Source: Christensenella sp. UBA1224
GTDB taxonomy: Bacteria; Bacillota; Clostridia; Christensenellales; Aristaeellaceae
DNA length: 8,262 nt
NCBI GenBank assembly: GCA_002309235.1
Contig: DBXA01000040.1
Coordinates: 1 to 8,262 of the forward strand
Reading direction: 5' to 3'
Shown here: in pieces, positions 1 through 5,947 of the stretch
Position numbering within the stretch: the stretch's first letter is position 1
How the letters are laid out: every line of letters begins with the position of its first letter
Notes under the pieces: generated by a model
What the model was told of the DNA's origin: nothing
Seen by the model: only the letters and a program-made list of their open reading frames with translations
The model's database searches: none
Translations under genes and position numbers: made by a program

Positions 1-243
1 CTCACCGAAGCTCTGAAGCCTTATGCACTTATCCGTGTACAAGTAACCTGTCCCCCCGATGAGCTGCAAAAAAGGGAAATTGCACGCGGAGACCGTCATC
101 CGGGCAGCGCTCAGGCATCCTATACCTGGCTGTATCCGAAAGACGGTTACGACCTGACCGTAGACACATACGCCATGACGACTGCGCAGTGTGCCGATAT
201 CATTTTTGCAGAACTGGAAAAACGTACCGCAAAACGGTATTGA
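1..243 (+). CDS. Chloramphenicol phosphotransferase-like P-loop kinase, C-terminal part
   Basis: An open frame enters from the left edge and ends at TGA 241-243, giving the last 80 residues of a protein whose start lies outside the window. The fragment reads RVQVTCPPDELQKRE, then RGDRHPG, and later YDLTVDT followed by a short helix (TTAQCADIIFAELEK). This order (a beta strand ending in V-x-C-P, an E-L-x-x-R-E helix, an R-G-D-R lid-like arginine segment, then Y-D-L-x-V-D-T) matches the C-terminal half of the CPT family of small P-loop phosphotransferases. These enzymes move the ATP gamma-phosphate to a hydroxyl of a small molecule; most family members have no known substrate, and actual chloramphenicol resistance is not implied. 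The Walker A motif, normally near the N-terminus, is outside the window. It converges on the SGNH gene across a 99-base gap and is probably unrelated to it. The family call is fairly sure, the substrate unknown. Confidence 0.72.
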   Translation, partial: LTEALKPYALIRVQVTCPPDELQKREIARGDRHPGSAQASYTWLYPKDGYDLTVDTYAMTTAQCADIIFAELEKRTAKRY

Positions 244-342
244 CGCCGCTGCACACGCCCGAAAGTATAGCAGCGAAGGCCGTTTACCTTTTCAGCGAAA
301 TGAATATCCGTCGGCTCCAACAGATGCTTTATCAGAGGATCC

Positions 343-1281
343 TTAACCTTCAAGCGCTTCACGTATCAGGATATCGGTAAAGAACTCTGCACCTTCTCTG
401 TTCAAATGATCAACGTTCATAAAAAGGGAATACGCCGATTGGAAGCGAGCATCCATCGAATAGTCAAGGTACCTGATGCCGGTCCTCTCTTGTACCTCAT
501 CTATCACTGCATAGAAATCCGTGAAAAAGCCCGGGTCGCTCTCTCTGATCGCATCAGGGTATTCAGGCAGATACGGCGTCGTAACGAGTATCGGCTCGAT
601 CCCTTTTTCTCTGCACAGACTGATCATCTCATAAAGAGAAGATATGTCTCCCCCGTTATAAAGGCGCTTCTCATCCGCTCCGAGATTGTTCTTTACATGG
701 TCAACGTATCGCTTTTCTCCGTCTTTTGCCGCATCCTCCGGGCTTACAGTCCGTGACCAATTGTCCGTATGGGCAGCATGCGGGAACAGCGCATCAAAAA
801 GCCTTTCATCTGCCGTAAAGGCAAGAGCAGGAAGCCAGCATTCACGGATCTTTTCCTTTATGCTGTAGCCGATGATGTATTCCCCGGGAAGGAAATCATA
901 GTATCTCCTGTTTTTTGAGGCAAAATCCGGCCTTTCCTCTTCTTCCGGCCCAAAGAAGGAGAAATATGATACGGGGATGAACACGACGGCATTCTCACTA
1001 AGATGTGAAAGATAGTATCGCAATAAGCGGCTGTCATAGCACAGGCGCTGCGAGCCAAGCGCAAAGTTAAAGCACACTTTATCCGTACCGACATAGTTGA
1101 ACCCATTAAGTCCATGGCTTGAGCCGAGATTGCATATCTCTATACCGTAGGGGACCGAGGAAAACTTAACAGTATTGTTATTTGGTTTAGTATGCCGAAT
1201 GTAATACAACTGGTTCACAATGAGCGTGAGCCCTGAAAGTACTGCCGCATAGATCAGTATAGTCTTTAAAAATCTCTTCAT
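343..1281 (-). CDS. Membrane-anchored SGNH/GDSL-like acyltransferase partner (AlgJ/DltD-like)
   Basis: A 312-residue protein. Residues about 5-25 form one hydrophobic N-terminal segment (signal anchor), so the rest should lie outside the membrane. The region NLGSSHG (residues 51-57) is placed like the block-I GDS nucleophile motif of SGNH hydrolases, with S55 the likely nucleophile. Near the C-terminus VDHLNREGAEFF (290-301) matches the block-V Asp/His motif, with H292 as the general base. Proteins of this kind work with an MBOAT membrane protein to place acyl groups, often acetyl, on exported polysaccharides or teichoic acids. The preceding gene is exactly such an MBOAT protein, with only 6 bases between its stop and this ATG. 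The GAAAGG ribosome-binding site (1284-1289) overlaps the upstream stop and sits just 2 bases from the ATG, suggesting translational coupling. In many relatives an Asp lies three residues before the His; here that residue is N289. Polymer and acyl donor cannot be read from the sequence. Confidence 0.78.
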   Translation of the reverse strand: MKRFLKTILIYAAVLSGLTLIVNQLYYIRHTKPNNNTVKFSSVPYGIEICNLGSSHGLNGFNYVGTDKVCFNFALGSQRLCYDSRLLRYYLSHLSENAVVFIPVSYFSFFGPEEEERPDFASKNRRYYDFLPGEYIIGYSIKEKIRECWLPALAFTADERLFDALFPHAAHTDNWSRTVSPEDAAKDGEKRYVDHVKNNLGADEKRLYNGGDISSLYEMISLCREKGIEPILVTTPYLPEYPDAIRESDPGFFTDFYAVIDEVQERTGIRYLDYSMDARFQSAYSLFMNVDHLNREGAEFFTDILIREALEG

Positions 1282-1287
1282 AGCCTT

Positions 1288-2733
1288 TCAAAACTGGAAA
1301 TATACAAATTCCGCTGCAAGTTCTTTCTGTGAGAAGAAAATGATGACAAGCCCGAGAACGATATAAAACAGCCAACGGGCAGGCGCTCTCCACTTTTCAA
1401 CAGCCGCGATCCCATCACCATCGCACCGTGAACCCATATGATCCACAGCCGCAAGCGGCAGAAAGCATGCCGCCGCAAGGAACGCAAGATGTCCCTTCGT
1501 TATGCCGATCGCCGATAACCCTTTTGACAGGTAGTGCACAGGATCGGTGACACCGGTAAACAGATGGCCGAAGACATAAGCCGCGTCAGATACCGTCTGC
1601 GCCCGGAACAGCACCCATGCGGCTGTAGTAAAGCAGAATACCAGAACGACCCGCAGCGCCCAGACGATATTCCGCCTTTGGGGCGTATGTATCCTCAATG
1701 CGGCTTCGGCTGCCTGGGCGATCCCGTGCACGCCGCCCCACAGTACGAATGTCCAGCTTGCCCCATGCCACAATCCGCTGACGAGAAAGGTAACGATCAG
1801 ATTGCAATAATGCCGGAAGGGTTTTACGCGATTGCCTCCGAGAGGGATATAAACGTAATCCCTGAACCAGGTTGAGAGCGAGATATGCCATCTGCTCCAG
1901 AATTCTCTGATGCTCGCCGAAAAATACGGGGCTCTGAAGTTCTGCACAAGATCGATGTCCAGTATTCCCGCGGCACCTCTGGCAATATCCGAATAACCGG
2001 AGAAATCACAATAGATCTGTATCGCAAACAGAAAAACCGCAATGGCGAGGGCAAAACCGCGGTAATCCGGAAGATGCCCGAAGACCCGGTCCACATAGGC
2101 AGAGATATTGTCGGCGATAACGATCTTCTTATAATACCCCCACAGCATCAGTTTCACGCCATACAATACTTTGCCGCTGTCAAAGACATGGCCCTTTTTG
2201 ATCTGGGGCAGGAGATTTCCGGTCCTTTCGATCGGTCCTGCCACCAATTGCGGAAAGAAGGATATAAAAGCAGCATATATGCCGAAATTCCGTTCTGCCC
2301 TGACCTCCCCTTTGTATACATCTATCACATAGCTCAGCGTTTGAAACGTATAAAAAGATATCCCTACCGGGAGCAGCAGCTTGAGTGTGACCGGATGAAG
2401 CCGCATACCGAAAAAGCCTGCAGCCTTCGAAAAGGATTCACTGAAAAAATCAAAGTATTTAAATGTAAAAAGGATACCAAGACAGGAGATCAGAGCAGCA
2501 GCCAGTATCGTCTTCTTCTTTTTCGCATTCTCTGTCCTTTCCAGGAGCAGTGCTGAAGTATAGGAAACAGCCGTCGTAAAAAGGATCAGTACAACGTACC
2601 TTACATTCCAGCTCATGTAGAAGTAATAGCTGGCAGCAAGGAGCAGCGGCCATCTGCACCTGTCAGGCAAGGCCCAGTATACAATAAAGACGATCGGCAA
2701 AAAGATCGCGAATTGCAAAGAATTGAACAGCAT
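1288..2733 (-). CDS. MBOAT family membrane O-acyltransferase (AlgI/DltB-like)
   Basis: A 481-residue polytopic membrane protein with many hydrophobic segments. The family signature is clear: FWSRWHISLSTWFRDYVYIP (278-297) followed by SGLWHGASWTFVLWG (319-333), with H323 the expected catalytic histidine. Other family blocks are YFDFF (93-97), SFYTFQTLSYVIDVY (126-140), PQLVAGPIER (161-170) and FSGYSDIA (244-251). MBOAT proteins move an acyl group, usually acetyl, from a cytoplasmic donor across the membrane to a polymer outside. Its length is typical of AlgI/PatA-type members. I chose the ATG at 2733 because AGAGG (2739-2743) lies 5 bases upstream and the protein then begins MLFNSLQF, as its relatives do; an ATG 13 codons further upstream adds a charged stretch with no family likeness. 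It is the first gene of a two-gene unit with the SGNH protein and has its own promoter. The target polymer is unknown. Confidence 0.93.
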   Translation of the reverse strand: MLFNSLQFAIFLPIVFIVYWALPDRCRWPLLLAASYYFYMSWNVRYVVLILFTTAVSYTSALLLERTENAKKKKTILAAALISCLGILFTFKYFDFFSESFSKAAGFFGMRLHPVTLKLLLPVGISFYTFQTLSYVIDVYKGEVRAERNFGIYAAFISFFPQLVAGPIERTGNLLPQIKKGHVFDSGKVLYGVKLMLWGYYKKIVIADNISAYVDRVFGHLPDYRGFALAIAVFLFAIQIYCDFSGYSDIARGAAGILDIDLVQNFRAPYFSASIREFWSRWHISLSTWFRDYVYIPLGGNRVKPFRHYCNLIVTFLVSGLWHGASWTFVLWGGVHGIAQAAEAALRIHTPQRRNIVWALRVVLVFCFTTAAWVLFRAQTVSDAAYVFGHLFTGVTDPVHYLSKGLSAIGITKGHLAFLAAACFLPLAAVDHMGSRCDGDGIAAVEKWRAPARWLFYIVLGLVIIFFSQKELAAEFVYFQF

Positions 2734-2757
2734 GAAAACCTCTTTGGGCGATCTGCC

Positions 2758-2770
2758 GCCTCTAAGAGGC
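2758..2770 (-). repeat. Short inverted repeat in MBOAT gene leader
   Basis: GCCTCTAAGAGGC on the plus strand is a 6-base inverted repeat around one central base. In the minus-strand transcript it would form at least a 5-pair hairpin with a 3-base loop, ending about 15 bases before the AGAGG ribosome-binding site. It could be an operator or a small leader hairpin. There is no U-run after it, so it is not a terminator. It may be chance. Confidence 0.3.
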
Positions 2771-2824
2771 AATCATATGCACCCTTTATTTCATACAGCA
2801 AAACGCCTATAAAAACCTTCAGAA

Positions 2825-2853
2825 ACTATAACAGATACCACTGAAAAAAGCAA
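2825..2853 (-). promoter_or_regulatory. Sigma-A-type promoter for MBOAT-SGNH unit
   Basis: Read on the minus strand: a -35 box TTGCTT (2848-2853), a 17-base spacer, then a -10 box TATAGT (2825-2830). The -10 matches the TATAAT consensus at 5 of 6 positions and the -35 at 3 of 6, with ideal spacing. Transcription would start near 2818, leaving a leader of about 85 bases before the MBOAT ATG. It shows the pair can be transcribed separately from the AraC gene upstream on the same strand. Confidence 0.55.
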
Positions 2854-2910
2854 TACGCACGCTTATGGCATAGACTTAACCCGCAAAACACCCTGTCTTT
2901 TCCATCCGGC

Positions 2911-3834
2911 TTACTTTTCGGGTATGCCGATGCTCCTATTGTGCCTTTGTTTCCTGAGTTCTTCCTCTACGAATCTTCGGTACTCCTGCGGCGTACGCGA
3001 AGTATAGTTTTTGAAGACAGTCGAGAAATACGCCGAGGAATTAAAGCCGGTGCTGATCGCTACTTCCGTGACAGGATAACCCTGCGCAATAAGGCGTTTA
3101 GCTGATGCGATGCGTCTCCAGTTGATGTAATACAGCGGAGAAACGCCAACCTCGCGCGTAAATACGCTTTTGAAGTAGGAGGGGCTGGTCCCGGTCAGTT
3201 CGGCAAGCTCCGCAACATCCGAAAATGCGGAAGAAGAATCGTTGATACAGCGGAGAGCCTGGCGGACGACTTTGCTGTATGCGCGCAGTTTCTGCTTCTT
3301 CGCATCGATCGGAAGAGAGCAAAGGAAACACATAAGGCGCGCTTTTCCACGCATTCGGACTGTCTCGTCTTCCTTCAGGAGATCCTCTAAAGAACCACAC
3401 ATGAGTTTAATCAGGTTCTCATCACAGGTATAGCATATGTCACACATCCCACCGATCTTCTCCGCGCAAAGGGCCGATCGTTCCATCGACATATCCAAAA
3501 GAGCCGACGATCCCACGCGTATCGACGATAGGTCAATATACAGGATCAGATACATCGCCCTGTACTGGAGTCTATGTAGCGTCGAAAATGGCAGCCCTTC
3601 CTGCAGGATCAGCATATCTCCTCCGTGCAGCGTGAGTTCTTCCCCTTCGATTATGACAGGCTGTATCCCGCGTACAAGCAGCCTTATTTCAAGGCATCTT
3701 CTATCCCCTTCATACTGCGTTTCCGGCAATGCGGCGGTATAATCCTCCTCAACAAATGAGAGGATGCCCCGCATATCCCCGCAGTCCGCCTCCCTGCGTT
3801 CACAGCCAGATACGTATATCCCGGTCCGGATCAT
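2911..3834 (-). CDS. AraC-family transcriptional regulator
   Basis: A 307-residue regulator. Residues about 45-105 look like the cupin-type effector-binding domain (LTLHGGDMLILQEGLPF, 68-84). The C-terminal 100 residues carry the AraC DNA-binding domain: a first helix-turn-helix at about 205-227 (VAELAELTGTSPSYFKSVF) and a second at about 255-275 (VTEVAISTGFNSSAYFSTVF), closing with TPQEYRRF (281-288). I chose the ATG at 3834 because GGAG (3843-3846) lies 8 bases upstream. A longer frame begins at ATG 3873 without a ribosome-binding site, or at TTG 3912, which lies upstream of the predicted transcription start near 3895. It is divergent from the sugar importer operon, which it probably controls in response to an imported sugar or glycan product. 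Oddly it holds 11 cysteines, five of them at C123, C131, C134, C137 and C146, plus C169 and C172. The AraC call is secure; effector and regulon are inferred. Confidence 0.92.
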   Translation of the reverse strand: MIRTGIYVSGCERREADCGDMRGILSFVEEDYTAALPETQYEGDRRCLEIRLLVRGIQPVIIEGEELTLHGGDMLILQEGLPFSTLHRLQYRAMYLILYIDLSSIRVGSSALLDMSMERSALCAEKIGGMCDICYTCDENLIKLMCGSLEDLLKEDETVRMRGKARLMCFLCSLPIDAKKQKLRAYSKVVRQALRCINDSSSAFSDVAELAELTGTSPSYFKSVFTREVGVSPLYYINWRRIASAKRLIAQGYPVTEVAISTGFNSSAYFSTVFKNYTSRTPQEYRRFVEEELRKQRHNRSIGIPEK

Positions 3835-3879
3835 CTCATCCGCTCCAAAATTATAAATTTGTCCTGAGTACATTTCTGA

Positions 3880-3909
3880 ATGCAAACATATCTCAGCACA
3901 GATTATAAT
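3880..3909 (+). promoter_or_regulatory. Probable promoter for the importer operon
   Basis: A perfect -10 box TATAAT lies on the plus strand at 3904-3909. No good -35 box is present at the right distance: ATGCAA (3880-3885, 18-base spacer) or TGCAAA (3881-3886, 17-base spacer) match at only 3 of 6 positions. A strong -10 with a poor -35 is typical of promoters that need an activator, which fits the neighbouring AraC-type gene. The leader to the first permease would be about 100 bases. It overlaps the minus-strand promoter through the palindrome GATTATAATC (3901-3910). Confidence 0.42.
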
Positions 3910-3931
3910 CAATACACAATCAACAAATCAA
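3902..3931 (-). promoter_or_regulatory. Sigma-A-type promoter for the araC-family gene
   Basis: On the minus strand: -35 TTGATT (3926-3931, 4 of 6 consensus), an 18-base spacer, and a perfect -10 TATAAT (3902-3907). Transcription would begin near 3895, giving a leader of about 60 bases to the ATG at 3834. This placement argues against the upstream TTG start at 3912. Confidence 0.55.
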
Positions 3932-3933
3932 TA
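3908..3933. repeat. Three ATCAAYA direct repeats in divergent promoter region
   Basis: ATCAATA (3908-3914), ATCAACA (3919-3925) and ATCAATA (3927-3933) are near-identical heptamers in the same direction, starting 11 and 8 bases apart. A fourth partial copy, ATCAAT, is at 3975-3980. They lie between the two divergent genes and overlap the spacer and -35 of the minus-strand promoter. They could be regulator half-sites, but the region is AT-rich and short repeats arise easily there. Confidence 0.35.
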
Positions 3934-4004
3934 TCTCATACACTGTCATTATATCATTTTACTCCTGCTTTACCATCAATGACGTTTGGAAAGATGCCGT
4001 TGCG

Positions 4005-4010
4005 AAAGGA
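4005..4010 (+). promoter_or_regulatory. Ribosome-binding site deciding the first permease start
   Basis: AAAGGA (4005-4010) is 8 bases before ATG 4019 and 5 bases before ATG 4016. Extending the pairing to the full AAAGGAGG register favours ATG 4019. It excludes the TTG at 3986 and the ATG at 4010, which lie upstream of or overlap it. Confidence 0.55.
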
Positions 4011-4018
4011 TGGATATG

Positions 4019-4957
4019 ATGGCCTTCAGAAAAAGCGGAAGCCTTACAACAAAGCATCGCGGCTTCACCCGTGAGGATTGGGAGTTATATTCTCTGTTCA
4101 TCCCTGCTGCCGTGCTCATAATCATATTCAGCTATGTGCCCATGTGGGGGATCATCATCGCGTTCCAGGATTATATCGCCGGGAATAGCTTTTTCCAGCT
4201 GTCTTCCGCAAAATGGGTAGGTTTCAAGCACTTCCGGAATTTCGTAAATAGCATGTATTTCTCGCGCACGCTGATCAATACGATCCGCCTGAGCGTGATG
4301 CACCTACTGTTCGGCTTTACGACGCCTATCTTCTTCGCACTGCTCCTCAACGAGGTCCGGACTCTCCGGTATAAGAAATTCGTCCAGACCGCAAGCTACC
4401 TGCCTTATTTCATCTCCACCGTCGTAGCCGCCGGAATGGTGCTCTCGTTCCTTGAAGTAAACGGCCTGATCAACAACCTCCTCGGCCTGCTCGGGCTACA
4501 GCCCAGGGAATACATCGCCTCGCCGTCCGCCTACCCCTGGATCTATACCGCCACAAACGTCTGGAAAGGTTTCGGCTTCAATTCCATTCTCTACTTTTCA
4601 ACTATTTCCGGGATCGACCCGAACCTGTATGAATCCGCCCGCATAGACGGCGCCAACAGGTGGCAGCAGATACTCCATATCACCGTTCCCAGCATACTGT
4701 ATATCATAGCCGTACAGCTGGTCATGCAGATGGGGCATATCCTGAACACCAATACGGACCTGGCGCTCCTCCTCTACCGGTCGGCGACGTATTCCACATC
4801 CGATGTTATCGGCACATATGTCTACCGCGTCGGTATTCATGGAGGAAAGTACAGTTATACGGCTGCCGTAGGCCTGTTCCAGTCCGTGATCGCCTTTACG
4901 CTGACTTTCATCACCAATAAGATCAGCAACAAACTGACCGGCTACGGTCTCTGGTAA
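4019..4957 (+). CDS. Carbohydrate ABC transporter permease, LplB-like
   Basis: A 312-residue inner-membrane permease of the binding-protein-dependent type. Hydrophobic segments lie at about 24-48, 88-112, 126-146, 176-195, 222-242 and 281-300, six in all, as usual for the family. The cytoplasmic EAA loop that docks the ATPase is at 205-224 (ESARIDGANRW, ending in TVP). The opening WELYSLFIPAAVLIIIFSYV with PMWGIIIAFQDY (41-52) is characteristic of the LplB/YteP group, whose known members import complex sugars or uronate oligosaccharides. It pairs with the next permease, whose ATG lies 14 bases after this stop. The start at 4019 follows from the AAAGGA site; ATG 4016 is an equal-frame alternative adding one Met. 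It is the first gene of the operon divergent from the AraC regulator. The family is secure, the substrate unknown. Confidence 0.93.
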   Translation: MAFRKSGSLTTKHRGFTREDWELYSLFIPAAVLIIIFSYVPMWGIIIAFQDYIAGNSFFQLSSAKWVGFKHFRNFVNSMYFSRTLINTIRLSVMHLLFGFTTPIFFALLLNEVRTLRYKKFVQTASYLPYFISTVVAAGMVLSFLEVNGLINNLLGLLGLQPREYIASPSAYPWIYTATNVWKGFGFNSILYFSTISGIDPNLYESARIDGANRWQQILHITVPSILYIIAVQLVMQMGHILNTNTDLALLLYRSATYSTSDVIGTYVYRVGIHGGKYSYTAAVGLFQSVIAFTLTFITNKISNKLTGYGLW

Positions 4958-4971
4958 GGGAGGCGACAGTA

Positions 4972-5898
4972 ATGACCAAAGACTCACCTGCTGTCACAAA
5001 CAAGAAGAACCGCATCCGGGAAGGCAGCCGCGCGGCTGACGCTGTCATCTACCTTATCGCGGCCCTTGCCGCCTTCCTGTGCCTGTATCCCCTGTATTAC
5101 GTATTCGTCCTCTCCCTGTCGGAACCCATGGTCGCGGCGACCATGCGGGTATACTGGTGGCCGAAGGGCTTTTATACGGGCGGATACTCCCGCATCCTGA
5201 CAGACAGCCGCCTGTGGATCTCCTACCGGAATACGATTTTCTACGCGATCGTCCAAGCACTCGGCATGCTCTTCACCTGCTGTACCTTCGCGTATCCCCT
5301 TTCCGTAAAAGGGCTGAAGGGCCGTAAGTTCGTTAATATCTTCCTACTCACGCCTATGTATATATCCGGTGGCACGATCCCCAGATTCCTCCTGATCCTG
5401 CAGACCGGACTGTACAACACGATGTGGGCGCTGATACTGCCGGGCATCTATTCCGTATGGTATATCATACTCGTCCGCTCCTATTTCGGGACGATACCGG
5501 AATCCCTGCGCGAGGCGGCCCGCATAGACGGCGCCAGCCATTACCAGACACTCTGGAATGTCTATATCCCCACGTCAAAGCCGATACTGGCGGTCATCGC
5601 CCTGTATACGATCGTCGGCGTATGGAACAGCTGGTTCCGCCCCGCCCTGTACCTTACCAGCCAGAACCTGCAGCCCCTGCAATTGTACCTGCGCAGGATA
5701 TTGGTTGAAAACTCCATCAACCTTTCGGAGGAAATGGCCAGCGATGAGCTCGTCGCGGCGGCTATGGCGCAACGCGTATCCAACAACCAGCTAAAGTATA
5801 CCGTTATCATCGTTTCTTCCCTGCCGATGCTCATCGCATACCCGTTTTTCCAGCAATACTTCGTCAAGGGCGTCATGCTCGGCTCCCTGAAGGAATAA
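4972..5898 (+). CDS. Carbohydrate ABC transporter permease, YtcP/LplC-like
   Basis: A 308-residue permease, the second half of the importer channel. Membrane segments lie at about 25-48, 87-110, 120-142, 150-169, 203-224 and 275-293. The EAA loop is at 181-200 (EAARIDGASHYQTLW, ending IP), almost the textbook consensus. The opening LCLYPLYYVFVLSLSEP (36-52) and the C-terminal FVKGVMLGSLKE (297-308) are typical of YtcP/LplC-type permeases (COG0395 group), which partner LplB-type proteins. The ATG is supported by a strong AAGGGAGG site (4956-4963) that overlaps the stop of the first permease and is 8 bases upstream. It is co-transcribed with both neighbours. No ATPase gene follows, as is usual for this class, where a shared ATPase is encoded elsewhere. 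Confidence 0.94.
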   Translation: MTKDSPAVTNKKNRIREGSRAADAVIYLIAALAAFLCLYPLYYVFVLSLSEPMVAATMRVYWWPKGFYTGGYSRILTDSRLWISYRNTIFYAIVQALGMLFTCCTFAYPLSVKGLKGRKFVNIFLLTPMYISGGTIPRFLLILQTGLYNTMWALILPGIYSVWYIILVRSYFGTIPESLREAARIDGASHYQTLWNVYIPTSKPILAVIALYTIVGVWNSWFRPALYLTSQNLQPLQLYLRRILVENSINLSEEMASDELVAAAMAQRVSNNQLKYTVIIVSSLPMLIAYPFFQQYFVKGVMLGSLKE

Positions 5899-5904
5899 CC
5901 TATT

Positions 5905-5921
5905 ACGGGGGTTTTCCCCGT
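5905..5921 (+). other. Stem-loop between second permease and binding-protein gene
   Basis: ACGGGG (5905-5910) and CCCCGT (5916-5921) form a 6-pair, GC-rich stem around the loop GTTTT. It starts 6 bases after the permease stop and ends 12 bases before the strong GAGGAGG ribosome-binding site (5934-5940). There is no T-run after it, so it is a poor terminator. Such a hairpin at the 5' end of a binding-protein message could block decay and let the binding protein be made in excess over the permeases; this role is inferred. Confidence 0.45.
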
Positions 5922-5947
5922 TAGGAATAAAAAGAGGAGGTATCCCT

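Noticed and set aside
247..275. Inverted repeat CGCTGC (247-252) and GCAGCG (270-275) in the convergent gap, considered as a shared terminator.
   Set aside because: The stem is only 6 pairs with a 17-base loop and no T-run follows on either strand.
1885..2556. A 223-codon plus-strand open frame inside the MBOAT gene.
   Set aside because: It lies antisense to conserved MBOAT motifs, is low in recognisable structure, and is a chance consequence of the opposite coding frame.
2734..2910. The gap between the AraC-family and MBOAT genes, examined for a riboswitch or small gene.
   Set aside because: Apart from the promoter and the short inverted repeat, no riboswitch core, convincing terminator or small open frame with a ribosome-binding site was seen.
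3873..3912. Longer starts for the AraC-family gene at ATG 3873 or TTG 3912.
   Set aside because: Neither has a good ribosome-binding site, and the TTG lies upstream of the predicted transcription start near 3895; the added residues show no domain. ATG 3873 cannot be fully excluded.
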